Assembly: GCA_914767715.1 (NCBI GenBank)
Contig: OU612073.1
Span: forward strand, 7,626,001-7,690,000
DNA: 64,000 nucleotides
Direction of reading: 5' to 3'
Source of the DNA: Membranipora membranacea
Taxonomy: Eukaryota; Bryozoa; Gymnolaemata; Cheilostomatida; Membraniporidae
Shown: positions 25,701 to 37,407 of the stretch, in pieces
How the letters are laid out: every line of letters starts with the position of its first letter
How positions within the stretch are numbered: position 1 is the stretch's first letter
The notes under the pieces: model-generated
Databases searched by the model: none
The model's input: only the letters and a program-made list of their open reading frames with translations
What the model was told of the DNA's origin: nothing
Translations under genes and position numbers: made by a program

Positions 25701-28700
25701 AATTTTAGAATATGCGGGGGGGGGGAGGAGGGGTGTGTAATCAATTTAAAGCTGCTAGCCACAAAGTATTCTATTCTAATCCATATTGTATGAATTCAAC
25801 AGTTTCTTACTTGAACATTTACTATGAGTTCAACATTTTCCACTTGCTCCAATCCTTTTAGTTTGATGGAAAACTGATTTAGATAACTTTATGGCTATGG
25901 GTAAATCCAGCACGAATTGAGTGAAGTCAAATGTGAGTAAAATGGAAAAGAGAGGAATGGAAATTTGGGGTTATAATGGGAAGTGATGTAATGTAAACCC
26001 AATCTTTCATTCCAACATATCAATGTAACCCAGTCAATATACTATTCTAGATCTTTCCATAGTCATCCATTAGTCTACTTGGCAAATCCCATGAGTCATG
26101 TTTTTCTGCTTTGTCGGACCGTGACAAAAATTTTGTCATGGTCCGACAGAGAAGTAGAAATTTAATGATGACTCATCACTTTAAAAATCCATCAATTCCC
26201 TACTAGTCACAGTTTCCTGTGTCCTGTCCTCGAGATAACCACGGATAATGATTATTCCTAAAATGTCAGGGTAGTTGATTCAAGGAGGTGGTTGATTGAA
26301 ACGATCTAAAATATGATCACAAGCTACCAATTTCAACACATAATAAGATAAGATAGTCAGATAAAAAGCAGGCATGTAATCCAGGAACAAATATTTGTCC
26401 AAAAAATCACAATTTTCTTGTTCCGAATCATTTGATATATTATTTGCCCACAATTCTTCGATAATTAGAGCAATTGATTATATAATATATATAACTTTTT
26501 TATATATACCAACGTTTCTACACAGAAGGATGAAAAAATCAATTACATTGAAATATTATTTATATTCTAGTATTTCACAAAGCACAATAGAGAGTATAGG
26601 TTCAACTTTTCCCATGTCATTCTGATGGAAAATAGACAGTAAATGAAGTAGCCTTGGCTACACTGCGTGCTACACAATCAGTATGTTTGGCAACAAAATC
26701 AGAAATAGGGGAATGACAATTGTTGAAGTCGCATTGGACGCACTTAGAAAAGTCTATTCTCAACCCATTTTCTTATGCGCAGTCGATCCAAAATGAACTA
26801 TACAACTGGTCTATAGTGTTAGATGAATTTGTTTGGATATCCTGTACCACATACGATTGAGTGATTAACACAGGATATCCGGAGAGTACTTTGAATATTG
26901 GTAGAGATAACTGGTGATGTATCATATTGCGTTCCGCTCAAGCAGCATTCGAGCCCATTATATCAACGATACCTAAAATATTCCAAATAGAGATAGCGAT
27001 AAAATACATAGGTATAATTAGCTCTAAGCTCCACCTTACTTCTATTAAAGATTCATAGACAAGGAATGTGTCAGAGCATAATGGATACTGTATTTTGAAT
27101 CTTCATGCTTCATTACATATACCCACCAATTTCTTATCACTCTGCTGCAATCCAGTGTTGAGAAATAGACAACACTATTAGGCCAGAAGCAGCTATAGCA
27201 TAAGTTGTTATGGCACGGACAATATTTGATGGCAGGATATTGATCACGTTTTATATTTCATTGATGTATGTTCTGTAAAATTCACCGGGTGTACCCAGTT
27301 GTAGTGGTCATATTTAGAAATTAAAAGGCGTTTCGTTTTGGCATTATATGTGTGGGGAAATAACTCCTATTCTGTGTAATTTAACTAATCTAATCATCAG
27401 GGAATTCCATGTTGAAATTGCATTAGCCAAATTCGACCTGCTCCACTATAATAAAATTGATTATTAATAATCAGTGTAAAATCCCATACGCAGTTGAGAG
27501 CTACTGCGTATGGGATTTTACACTGATTATTAATAATCAAATTTATTAGAATGGAACACTGAATTAGATTCTTCTCTTAGAATGGAAATAGTATCATAGC
27601 GTTATACGGCTAGGACACTAAACACAGGGACCCATCTGACTGCTATCTGATTGGCTGTCCCTAGTAGCATGAATAATTAGCCTGAGAAATTGTCTTGTTT
27701 ACAAAATTGCAAACAGTAATTATACCCCATACAGTATCGATGATTAGGGCATTTCTAGATTGCTACTAGGGACTGGCTATTTTTGCAAGCCCTTTGTTTT
27801 GCAAAAGAAAGCTAATGATGCTATTCCAGATATGGAATTCAATGGAATGGAACAAGTCGCGCTTTTACCTATTATTAGCGATTGCGAGAAAAATTGCGAT
27901 ATGCTGACGCGCTGCCGATCTTCCGCTGACATGATTGCTACGACTGGGTCCATTTGCCTGCATTCCGAGTGGCTCCCGATCCACGCTGGTCACGCCGCGG
28001 CGTGACCAGTGGATTGGGAGCAACAGTCATGCAGGCAATTGGATCAAACTTGTTCTAGGTTACACCCTTATTTCTTTATATTCAGCACATATACCCTTGA
28101 AACACCTTTTATTTAAACTCTTAATATTTCACTCATTAAAGAGGAAATGAGGATATGCTGCCGCGCTGCCGCTGACATGATTGCTACAACTGGGTACACC
28201 CTTAATTTTGGATTCAGCACGTTGTTCCACCCTAGAAACACGCTTTATTGAATTCTTAACATTTCACTTATTATATGCAGTTTTGAGAAATATTGCGGAT
28301 ATGCTGCCTCAAGACAGTATCATACTAACCTCATAAAGATCTGACTTTATACTCATTGAAATTTTTAAGTTTGTCCTGATCTAACACAAGCAGACTTCTG
28401 CAAGTTTACTTGGTAAATAAATTGGCAAGTCAACAAAATCCCCACAATGCAGTTTCAACCTGGAATTCCCTGAAGATTAGATTAGTAAGATTACACAGAA
28501 TAGGAGTTATGTCCTCACACATATAATGCAAAAACAAAACACCTTTTAATTTCTAAATATGACCACTACAACTGGGTGCACCCGGTGAATTTTACAGAAG
28601 AAACATCAATGAAGTATAATATGCGATCAGTTTCCTGCCATCAAAAATTGTCCGTGCCATTATTTTATAGAGCAGTTACAGCTAGGCTGCTTCTGGCCTA

Positions 28701-31700
28701 CTAGTAGGAATGGAAAGTTCCAGAATCCTTCTACTTCTGTCCATAAACTGATTTGTACCATGTGCTCCTTTTACAGAATAGTTCCGGTTCGCATTGTTGT
28801 ATAGCACGATTGGTTCAAGATATTGGGATCAGTTTCAGTCCAATCAATAAAAACCATACCTGACAAGTCCCCCTTTTTGGTAGGGAGCCTCCCAGTTTTT
28901 AGGGGTATTTTCCACCACCTCCCTATCTCCCTTTTTCCTCCCTTTTTTCAGCTCTTTTAACTAAGAAAATTCTTGAAGCTTATGTTCGCATGGGAAACAG
29001 TACATATACCTATGTATTTCCTTTTTCGCCACACTATTCTTTCTTAGTTCGGATAAATTACAACTATCTAATTTGTAAAATCAGCTAAAATGACGCGATT
29101 CATAATATGAACACTCAAGTTTTAGCTTAGAAATATTACAAACGCGGGCCAAATTGCACTCGTACTGCGGGACGCAAAGTGGTACTCCGGATCAGGAGGT
29201 TGTCCGCAGAAAATCTCCTGATTTCTGGGTCTGCCAACTTGTCATGTATGATAAAAACTTTCATTTGCCATTGCCAATTGCCATTTATTATTGTTTAGAT
29301 AGAAAAGTTGATGGTCTATCTATGTTGTAGTTGTAGACTTATTTCAAAGGCCCTTTTTTTCAAATAAAACAAAAAGGGGCCTTTGAAATAGGGCCGCCAT
29401 GCTTTGTTCTGGCTGTTTTGTTGTTTTTAATGAGTCTCAAGAACCGATTCATTGAATGACAACAGTCAAATGAGGAGAAAATAAATGAAATGTGAGGGTT
29501 TCTGCAGTGTCGGCTTGCTTAGTTTTTCTGCTGCCATTCATTTGTAAGCCTCTCACTTTCATTCGTTTGTCTCTATCTTGATACAGAGTAAAGATTTACA
29601 TCATAAAACATCAGCCCTGTCACTCTTCAAACATTCTTGTCTTACCCTAAGGAAGGGGCTGGTCGATGCTTACCGAAACAATCTCGGTTCAGCTCTCTGG
29701 GACCATTATTATTATATTATTTCTATTTTATCAAGAGGTAAGAATCACAATGTTTGCAATCATTGTTAAACTATGCTGTCATGTTTGTTCTAGGATACAT
29801 ACACTCGAATGAGTCATGTGAAGCTGCACTTTTGAGGAAGAATGATAGCACTGCTAATCCAACTGTGACTTCACAACCAGGACTGGTTACAAACAGCACA
29901 CCAGAATACAAAACAACAAGACGGCCTTCCAATACTACCCCGCCCCCTCCTCCGAATAGTTCTTCACCATCCACCGTACCTGCAGGATCCAAAACAACAA
30001 GACGGCCTTCCAATACTACCCCGCCCCCTCCTCCGAATAGTTCTTCACCATCCAGCATACCTGCAGGATCCAAAACGACAAGACCGTCTTCCAATATTAC
30101 GCTGATACCTTCTCCGAATGGCAATTCACAGTCATTCATTGGTTGGCAGGTGGCGTTCTTTGTCGCTGTTTCCCTTTTGGTGCCGTCGTTGGTGGTGGCA
30201 ATCTGCTTCTACGTACGCTACAGACGCATTAAAAAACGATTGAAAGATCACAAGGTTATAACAGGTTGGTCGGAGTTTTAACGTAATGCAATTTCTAAAT
30301 ACTGACACAGGTCTTGCGACACACACCATATTTACCGTTTGATCTCAGTATATCAAGATCGCTAGGTGGGTTAACCACAGGTGCTATAGCTGTGTGACAG
30401 GGAAAACCACCATGTTGGCCATTGGTCTTCATCCTTTGTTTGCTTGGGGTTCACTGACATCTTTGCCCACTGTTAGGCAGATCTATCCTTGTAATCTTAT
30501 TTCATACAAAAGTACCCCAATCAGTATGATTGGGATCAAGGGTAGTCTGACCAGGCGTGGCACAAGAAGACCGAGTGTGGTCCATTTGCCTGCATTCCGA
30601 GTGGCTCCCGATCCCGATCCTGATCCCTGCGGCGTGACCATTGGAAGGGAGCAACAGGAATGCAGGCAATTGGATTAAACTTGTTCTAGGGCACAAGGCA
30701 CCTAGGTCAGTTAGATTTATTATTTGATATGTTGACAATAGCTCTTTTGTTTTGAATTAGGAGGATTTAAATAAGGAGGCAATCCCATTCTTAAAATTTT
30801 ATATATCATATTGAATATCATTTGAATCAAACTAGGATGAAATAAGGTCATCCATTATTAACAGGTACTAATGTTGATGGCGATGGTGAGGGCAATGGTG
30901 ATAACAATGCGGCTGGTACAACAATCCCTCTCGATGAAGAAGGCTTAGAAAACATCGACGGAACTCAAACTGAACTATCACTCCCTAGTGATGACAAAGC
31001 TGCTGCCTCTCATCCTGCAACTACCCTCAGCTTTACTAATGATAAGGTGAGATAACAAATCAATCTCTTCCTCATTGTCACAAAGTTTTTGGTCCATCAT
31101 GTCAAATTACTCTCACATGTAGCCTAATTAAGCTTGATTTTTTTTCCTTCCTCAGAGGTCAACAAGTTGCCTTTAACTATTTATTATTTGTATACTCTCT
31201 AGCCAGCCTCTATAAATAAATAAATAAAAAGCCTACATATAACTTGTAAAATGTATGAAAAGATCAAATATTTGCATCTTCATGAGATTGTGCTTGTTTG
31301 TACATAGTGCATGCAGACAAAAACTTTTATCACAATCATCCCAAAATACTAAAATTTTTAAAAGTTTAAATTTTGATCAAAAACCCATTAAAACACCTAA
31401 TTGCTATGCTTATTTATGCTTGCAGCCTGTCGGAGGTCTGCAGAGTAGACCAGAGGTTTTGGATGCTGATGCTGATGAGAACCATGGAGGTATGGTTATT
31501 CAAGGAGTACTCCTTGGTTTATTATACAGCATTCAAATATTTTTTGTAGCAGGAGAACTTACTCATGCTGTTGTTTCTTGCCAATACGATTCTGATATCT
31601 CAGCCAAAAATCTCTTCTGTGCACTGTTGCTTTTAGGGTATTAAGTCTTATAAAATCCAGTATAATTTAAGTATACTTATTTGTTTAAAGCGTTTTCCTA

Positions 31701-32893
31701 GAAAGTTTACAGATAAAGTAGTAGTGTAGTTAAAAAGTAGCTTGTCGACCTCTAACATGCAACTACAACTAAATAAAAAAAAAGGGTTATACATAAATAA
31801 ATTGTAAAGCTTTAAGAATCACATTTTTGGGAAGTATAAAGCCTTTAAAAGATATCTCATAGAACCTCGCAAGTAACCTCTTTATCTTATGAAAATTTAA
31901 GGTTGTAGGCAATGAGGAACGTATAACTTCTGGTCCTGATGATGTAGAGACCGTTCTAAATTAGGTTCCTATATTTTGGATTGTTTTCTGGAAACAAGAA
32001 TAAAAAAAAGTCATGTTGGGTCATTTTATGTTCTTTTAGGACAAGACTCTAGAGTCATCATTACGGGTAATCCAGACCAATCAGTGAGATACTCAAAACT
32101 GTTTGAGCAAGAGGTGCTTGAACAACAGAGAGGAAAAGAAGATATCCCATCGGGTATGTTTTGTTCGATTGTTCATGCTAACCACAGCATGCTTTAAGAC
32201 CAAAGAGAAAACAACTTCAAATAACTATTGAAACGAAGAATGTGATGCATCTCACATTTCTATACAATGATTAACTCACTTCAGAGGGGAAGCGATTGTA
32301 GAAATTGAAATCAAGTGGCAAGAAAGATATCACTCTTATGTTCTGATAATGATGGCATATCCAGTCTTGGCTTAGAGGAGAATTTCTTACATACCACTGT
32401 ATTATTTAATCTTAGACTATATAGTCTCAATATCTTCTACAGTGTGCGGAAATTTCATACCTATCAGGTGCAGACACACTCTAGAAAAACCTCGGAGCCA
32501 AAGACATTTATCCTTTGTTATGTCCTTGACAGTCCATCTCTCTTTTGTCTAGACAATGTCGAAGATGACGTAACTGAGAAGTCATCACTGCTACCTGCCG
32601 TGAAAAGTGGAGATAGAAACATACAGTCAGGTATGATGTTAGATCCTCACACTTCTTATTTAGTGGCCGACATAAGATAATGTAAGGGTCTATGCCAGGA
32701 TGTATTGACATAAGAAGTACACTGCTCATTCGTAGGCAGCCACCACTTGTTCATACTTGCTCAACAAAGAAGTTAGTTGCTCGGAATTTGTGGTAAAGAG
32801 CTAGCCATATTTTTGAGATTTTAAGACAGATGTCGTCCTGACTCTTCCTATAGTAAGCCTCCTTTCGATATTGTAGAAGCTGCAGAGGGATGA
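22755..32893 (+). CDS. Gene B: unrecognised single-pass membrane protein with P/T-rich repeat stalk
   Basis: Seven coding exons: 22755-23085, 29794-30264, 30865-31046, 31426-31489, 32040-32153, 32553-32630, 32877-32893. They splice in frame to 418 residues. A splice acceptor (TTGTTTTACAG) precedes the start. Signal peptide at about residues 1-25 (LLSLLLYTVILSSAV). The ectodomain has the family motif GVNLSTCDWDQEMC, then FYHNECIAKG at the exon end and HSNESC at the start of exon 2. The stalk is a threonine/proline-rich 27-residue tandem repeat (KTTRRPSNTTPPPPPN) with sequons. TM helix about 228-250, then YRRIKKRLK. Tail exons are acidic and low-complexity. The last exon adds EAAEG, like gene A's ending, and AATAAA lies at 32973. 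The tail lacks the KRLTS motif of A, C and D. Intron 1 is 6.7 kb and holds two copies of one transposon. Exons 3-7 are less certain than exons 1-2. Closest paralogue: gene A. Confidence 0.68.
23409..25472. mobile_element. Non-autonomous DNA transposon, copy 1 (2.06 kb)
   Basis: Terminal inverted repeats TAGGCCAGAAGCAGC and GCTGCTTCTGGCCTA. Internally it has diverged tandem repeats of about 140 bp with the motif TGCTGCCGCGCTGCCGCTGACATGATTGCTACAACTGGGTACAC (in parts; at about 24180, 24475, 24615 and 24906). A near-perfect palindrome occupies 24680-24782. A second, shorter copy in the same orientation is at 27179-28700. Open frames inside are short and not coding. In gene B intron 1. Confidence 0.85.
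26105..26152. repeat. Short perfect hairpin
   Basis: GTCGGACCGTGACAAAA pairs with TTTTGTCATGGTCCGAC around a very short centre. In gene B intron 1. No function assigned. Confidence 0.7.
27179..28700. mobile_element. Non-autonomous DNA transposon, copy 2 (1.52 kb)
   Basis: Same termini (TAGGCCAGAAGCAGC and complement) and the same outer 250-400 bp as the copy at 23409-25472, but the middle differs. It lacks part of the tandem repeats and carries an 84-bp palindrome (27457-27540). Direct orientation relative to copy 1, within gene B intron 1. Confidence 0.85.
27457..27540. repeat. Perfect 38-bp inverted repeat with 8-bp loop
   Basis: The left arm TTGATTATTAATAATCAGTG... to ...CATACGCAGT and the right arm are exact reverse complements over 38 bases, with loop TGAGAGCT. 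It is present in copy 2 of the surrounding element but not in copy 1, so it is a later insertion or a recent palindrome. Confidence 0.92.
29339..29393. repeat. Short inverted repeat
   Basis: ATTTCAAAGGCCCTTTTT pairs with AAAAAGGGGCCTTTGAAAT around an AT-rich loop. In gene B intron 1, about 400 bp before exon 2. No function assigned. Confidence 0.7.
29909..30130 (+). repeat. 81-bp coding minisatellite in gene B exon 2
   Basis: Unit boundaries at 29909, 29990 and 30071, each beginning CAAAACRACAAGA. The first two units are nearly identical and the third is degenerate. It encodes the KTTRRPSNTTPPPPPNSSSP stalk, rich in potential O-glycosylation residues and NTT/NSS sequons. Unit length is a multiple of three, so copy-number change keeps the frame. 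Confidence 0.92.
30567..30689. mobile_element. Small MITE with 8-bp target duplication
   Basis: Flanked by GGCACAAG at 30559-30566 and 30690-30697. It has inverted inner repeats TTTGCCTGCATTCC and GGAATGCAGGCAA and ends with GGATTAAACTTGTTCTAG. The same terminus occurs at 24782-24800, 28040-28060 and 46531-47006. In gene B intron 2. Confidence 0.8.
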
Positions 32894-32972
32894 AGCGGAT
32901 TGGGAGTTTATTCATTACATGACCATCTGAGGAGCTGACCAACTGCGTACTAATTCTAAGTTACTCATGGAT

Positions 32973-32978
32973 AATAAA
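32973..32978 (+). terminator. Polyadenylation signal of gene B
   Basis: AATAAA 80 bases after the proposed gene B stop codon, supporting the short terminal exon at 32877-32893. Confidence 0.55.
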
Positions 32979-33432
32979 TTAATTATGATATTTAAATTGA
33001 CACAAAAACTCTAACAAAATTCCAAAAAAACTCCAACATTGCCAAGGCGTCCAAAAAAAGTCAACCTTCTCGGTGAGTTTAGGACCAAACTTTCGCCAAA
33101 TATCAAGGTAGTTTTACTTTTAGTAAAGCTCAAAGAGTCATTTTTTACTACATCTGGCCCCTTTTCTTCCCAGATACTGTACCTCTATGCACGATCAATG
33201 GCCAATATGCAGTTCTCAATTAGTTATCTATACATTCATTTTTGGAACAGATTTGCACACTGTGTACAGAATGACCAAGTAATCACAGAGTAGGGATTTA
33301 TCCTTACTCTGTCAAGTAATCTAGCAGCCAATGAAAAGCAAAAAGCCAGTATTTGTTAATTGTGGTTTATATCTTGATGTGTTTTATGTATAAACATTTA
33401 AATACATTGTGGTTTATGCCCTGTCTGAGTCC

Positions 33433-33685
33433 CCCAGGGGGGTCTTTCAATTAGAAACAGCCAAAATCACAATTTGATCGCTCACTCCCTGAGTGAGTGA
33501 TACCTGCTAGGCTCTCGCTTTCAGATCGCTCACTCACTTGATGGAACTATATACATTCTGAGTGAGCGATTTGAGAGCGATTTTGTCTAATTGAAAGACC
33601 AAGTGAGTGATAATTTTGGAGCGATGTGATAGTGATAACTTGCTTTAGTAAAGGATCGCTCTTTCTAATTGAAATACCCCCCAGA
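33433..33685. mobile_element. MITE with GGGGGGTCTTTCAATTAGAAA termini
   Basis: Left end GGGGGGTCTTTCAATTAGAAA and right end TTTCTAATTGAAATACCCCCC are inverted copies. Internal motifs GATCGCTCACTC and GAGTGAGCGAT repeat in both orientations. About 250 bp, no coding capacity. Confidence 0.8.
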
Positions 33686-34265
33686 CTCTTGCCTCCTGCC
33701 CCCTACCTCTGGCAGTATTAAAATTTTGTACATAACTCTTCAAATGATATAATTCTCCTGCTGAAAATCTCTTGTCGATACCGCTTCCTAGTCCTCTAGT
33801 CTTTTATGGGTAAACTTTTGTGCAAATTGTTCATATTATTTTATTGTAGAATTTTAATGTAAAACTATTTGTGGTTATTAGTTAATTTGAGTTAGTATAG
33901 GTAGGGCAGCTAGCTATGTAGTCGAAATCATTGGTCGGTGTACTATTCAATCGACAATATCCCAACTTTATAATAGATAAATTTTAAGATTACTTTAATC
34001 TCGCATACAAATGATGTATAACTGTTGGTTTTTTTTCCCTCATTCACATGTTCAAATAAATTTCTAGTAATTCAAATGTTCCTAGTTTATTGATGGTTGG
34101 TGATCAAATGTAATGATAAAATCACCAACTTTTTATTGTATGTATCAAAACTTCATTTTTAAGATGAAATTCTGGTATCATAGGTGCGGTTCTGGTAGTT
34201 AATAACTCACATAGTCAATAAAGCAGTTGCTATTTTTTGCTACCAGGCATAAATACTGGGACGTC

Positions 34266-34341
34266 TGCAATGCGAGTTAGTGGCATTACGCTATAAATCA
34301 CTAAAATTAATAATGTAATGCCACTAACTCGTATTGCAGCT
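34266..34341. repeat. Hairpin-forming inverted repeat
   Basis: CTGCAATGCGAGTTAGTGGC ATTAC is mirrored by GTAATGCCACTAACTCGTAT TGCAG with an AT-rich loop; one mismatch. No function assigned. Confidence 0.75.
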
Positions 34342-34610
34342 GTCTCAGCACTTAGACTAGGTTATTCCATAATCTGTGGTAATAGCATTTATAGTGCTGG
34401 AAATAAGACCTGTAATCTGTTTATCTGCGTCATTATGATTGAATAAGATAATCGATGTTATTATAAAAGGTAGTGATTGGTTTTCGTTTATATTTCCATC
34501 AAATAAAATACAAAACTTTTTGTAATTGGCAGACTTTCAATTTGCAAAATTGCCAATTTTCTTTATACCAATGAAGTTTTGAGATTTGATCACTGATGGG
34601 TGCATGTTAG

Positions 34611-34665
34611 TCTGTCTTGACAAGCTTTGTTCGTGACAAAGCTTGAAAAGACAGGCTGTGTGCAT
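34611..34665. repeat. Short hairpin of the CTTGACAAGCTTTGT family
   Basis: CTGTCTTGACAAGCTTTGT pairs with ACAAAGCTTGAAAAGACAG. Related hairpins occur at 43030-43085 and, more degraded, at 19481-19543. Confidence 0.7.
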
Positions 34666-34739
34666 GTATACATGCTTGATAAAAATGTTCTAAATTGAAG
34701 CATCATATGGCATATGGCATCGTACGGCTATAATTGTAT

Positions 34740-35074
34740 AACCTATAGGAGTTTAATTTATCTAGATTTTAATTTCACTATCTGGACCTGGTACTAAATT
34801 TCACTAGTACTAAATTTCGCTAGTAGGCTTACTAGTGAAAATTAAAAAAATGTCCAAGCTGGGATTCAAACCCAGGGCATAAATCGCCATCTGATTACAA
34901 GGCAGACACTGAGACCACTACACTACACTAGCTTCCATGCTTAGAAATAAGGTGTATTCTGTATAATTGTACATTGTTTATGAAACTATGGTGAGTGAGT
35001 TTAATTTAAGATACACTAAATTTCGCAACCTAGGCAACAACGGAAAAGCCAATCCTAAATGCCGCGAAAACTTA
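34740..35074 (-). mobile_element. tRNA-containing MITE, copy 1, truncated
   Basis: Inverted copy of the element at 45241-45560. It begins CCTATAGGAGTTTAATTT, contains a tRNA-like segment in reverse (GCTGGGATTCAAACCCAGG near 34859, the T arm), and stops short of its second terminal repeat after CCTAAATGCCG. Confidence 0.8.
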
Positions 35075-37407
35075 ACTTGCTGACTAATTTGTCCTACATA
35101 ATACCTCACAAAATCAATTAGTGAGGGAATCAGGGTGTGTACTTTATAAGGGGACTGCCACCAACATTCCTGCTGCTCACTGATGAATGATTAAGCTTTA
35201 TTGCAATGCTGCAAAACAAATAGAAATAAATTTGGTCTGACGCAGAAATAGATCGCATACCATAGGCAAAAACGAGACTGTGGTCACGCAGTCAACAAAT
35301 TAGTGCAAACATGTTTACCGTTTTTTCGGACTTCTGCAGAAACAATGAATCAAACTCATGACATGGCCTGTGTCAACAGAATTTATAGACTGAGATTTTA
35401 GATAAGCCCTCGTCATGCAAATAAAAGGAAACACTGATCTTGTTTTGGACTAATGTTTCATAATAGTTGAGACATAATGTATTAGTAACAGTACATGTCA
35501 TTAATCTAGATGGTAGCGCCAAGGGTGGATGTCCTTCATCAACGATAGCATTCTAAAAACCTGACTGAATCAGAGTAAGTAGCCTGATTAAATAATCTTT
35601 TCATGTTAGGATCTTTTCTCTCTATCATTGTAATTGCTCCTGTTTGTTTGTTTTCAGATGGGCAAATGTGGTTACTATCCTATTCCTATGTGGCAGTGTT
35701 TTATTTACACTTGTATAAAATTAAAGCTATGAAGGCAGTCTTTCCATACTTTGCCGCTCATGGCTTATAGAGAAGACAGTGTTGTGAATTTATATCAATG
35801 TAGTAGATGGAGGTTAATTGATCTCATTTATAAAGGGAAATCTTCTCAGTAAATATCCAGACTCTCAAATCAGTCAGCATCCTACATCTAAACTTACTAG
35901 ACTGGCAGAGTAAGACCCAGATTCTTTCGATTTTCCCACCAGCCCCATGATACATGGCAATCACATCAAAGCTAAAACTCTTATATCTATTCAGTCATCA
36001 TATTATTCAATTCTAGTGTGCTGTCATGAGCAAGTTGCCCAATTGTAGCCATGTCGATCTATGAAACTCATAGTTGAAATAAGGCAAATATGTTCAGAAG
36101 TGCAGGAATGTTCTGGAAACAATCCATGATTCGGAAATGCCTATTCACTTTGGGAATCCCACTTGAGCTGGAAATTCCAGTTTCCTATTTCGCAACTCAA
36201 CGAATCAGAAAGATGATTATCATAGTCATGAGTAGACTCATCAAAATGGATATTGCGCAGTTAGGCTGAATATCCTCCCACCCGACTCGAACTACAGTAC
36301 TCCCCCCCCCCCCGCCCCGGAGTAGAGACCTGGTTTAAATAAGAGATGAAAAGGCATACATGTACTACTAAGTACAATGAGTAACAAGGGAAGTGTGGAA
36401 TACCCTCTCTGAAATGGGTATTATATCTATATTGTAGATATGTTATGAGTGGGTATGTTGCAAAGAAGTCATTTGTTTGATTTAGCACCCGCCAATCATT
36501 ATGTTTGTGCGGTGACCATAAATGCAACCTGTCTGAAGTAACACGACCAGGATAGAAGGAATCAAGTATTAATGTTTATTGATAAATAGAATTGTCTTTA
36601 TTTCTTTTAGCCCTTTCCCCGACTGCTTAGACACAGTTGATGCCATATTATTGGTAAAGATCGGTCTTTGTTATATTGTTGCACGGCCCTGATCACTAAC
36701 GTAATGTCACTTTGTAGAATCAGTACTTACTTAAACATATTGCTAGGTTCATTATCATGTCGGTAAGGATGTAGCTAAGAAGGTTATTATTCTGTTTGAA
36801 ATCTCTTGTTGTTGTTTCATTATTTTAAGTATGGTCTCATCTCAAATCTATATCTGCATATCTCGCATTCAATGTTGTCAAAACACTGTGTGGCAGAGCA
36901 GTATGCAACCTTTTTATGCTAGTAGCCATCCAGGATTAGATGAATTATGTTGTCGTTTATGAAAAACAAATGCCATCAATAGTATATAATTAGTGAATAT
37001 TGCCTGTGTGAATATTTCTGGCATGTGTCTCTTTAAAATTAGTCCCCCTATCAGAGTTCATCAATCAATATATGGACCTTCGAATTTTTCGGTTTACAGC
37101 ATATCTGTTAGCACCAACTACCAGGGAAATGAGATATATTGTTTATATAAAATGCAATTGACCATAAATTACCAAAAATTTCATGAGTCATCTTTTTAGA
37201 GATTGCAGTACAGTCAATGAATTTCCTGCCCCATAATGTTGTTGGTTCAGCAAATCAAATAACGGTCACGCCATATATTATATATCAAAGTGTAGCGAGG
37301 AATGTTTTCACTTTTGAGCTATGTGACACATTATTTCACTCGAATGATTGATTTGTGTTATTTTGACTCTGTTTTAGAGTGTTATCCCAACTGACCTGAA
37401 AATCTTG

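Larger units (their letters stand above)
32894..37407. other. Intergenic region between genes B and C
   Basis: No supported exon. It carries several non-autonomous elements, listed separately. An alternative gene B 3' exon after the strong acceptor at about 35657 (TTTGTTTTCAG) has an open frame of about 38 residues and a nearby ATTAAA; I prefer the exon at 32877. The last 200 bp should contain gene C's promoter or 5' UTR intron. Confidence 0.45.

Noticed and set aside
30865-32630. Other possible gene B tail exons, such as 31907-31964
   Set aside because: The segment after the TAG at about 31906 gives a short reading ending in a stop, without a donor, and skipping it keeps the following exons in phase.
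33039-33293. Open frame starting MPRRPKKVNLLG as a gene B tail exon
   Set aside because: The basic start resembles the tail motif only weakly, the acceptor is poor, and it lies beyond the poly(A) signal.
35657-35772. Alternative terminal exon of gene B after a strong acceptor
   Set aside because: The frame is open, but the 32877-32893 exon gives an ending like that of gene A and has AATAAA 80 bases later. It could still be a minor variant or UTR.
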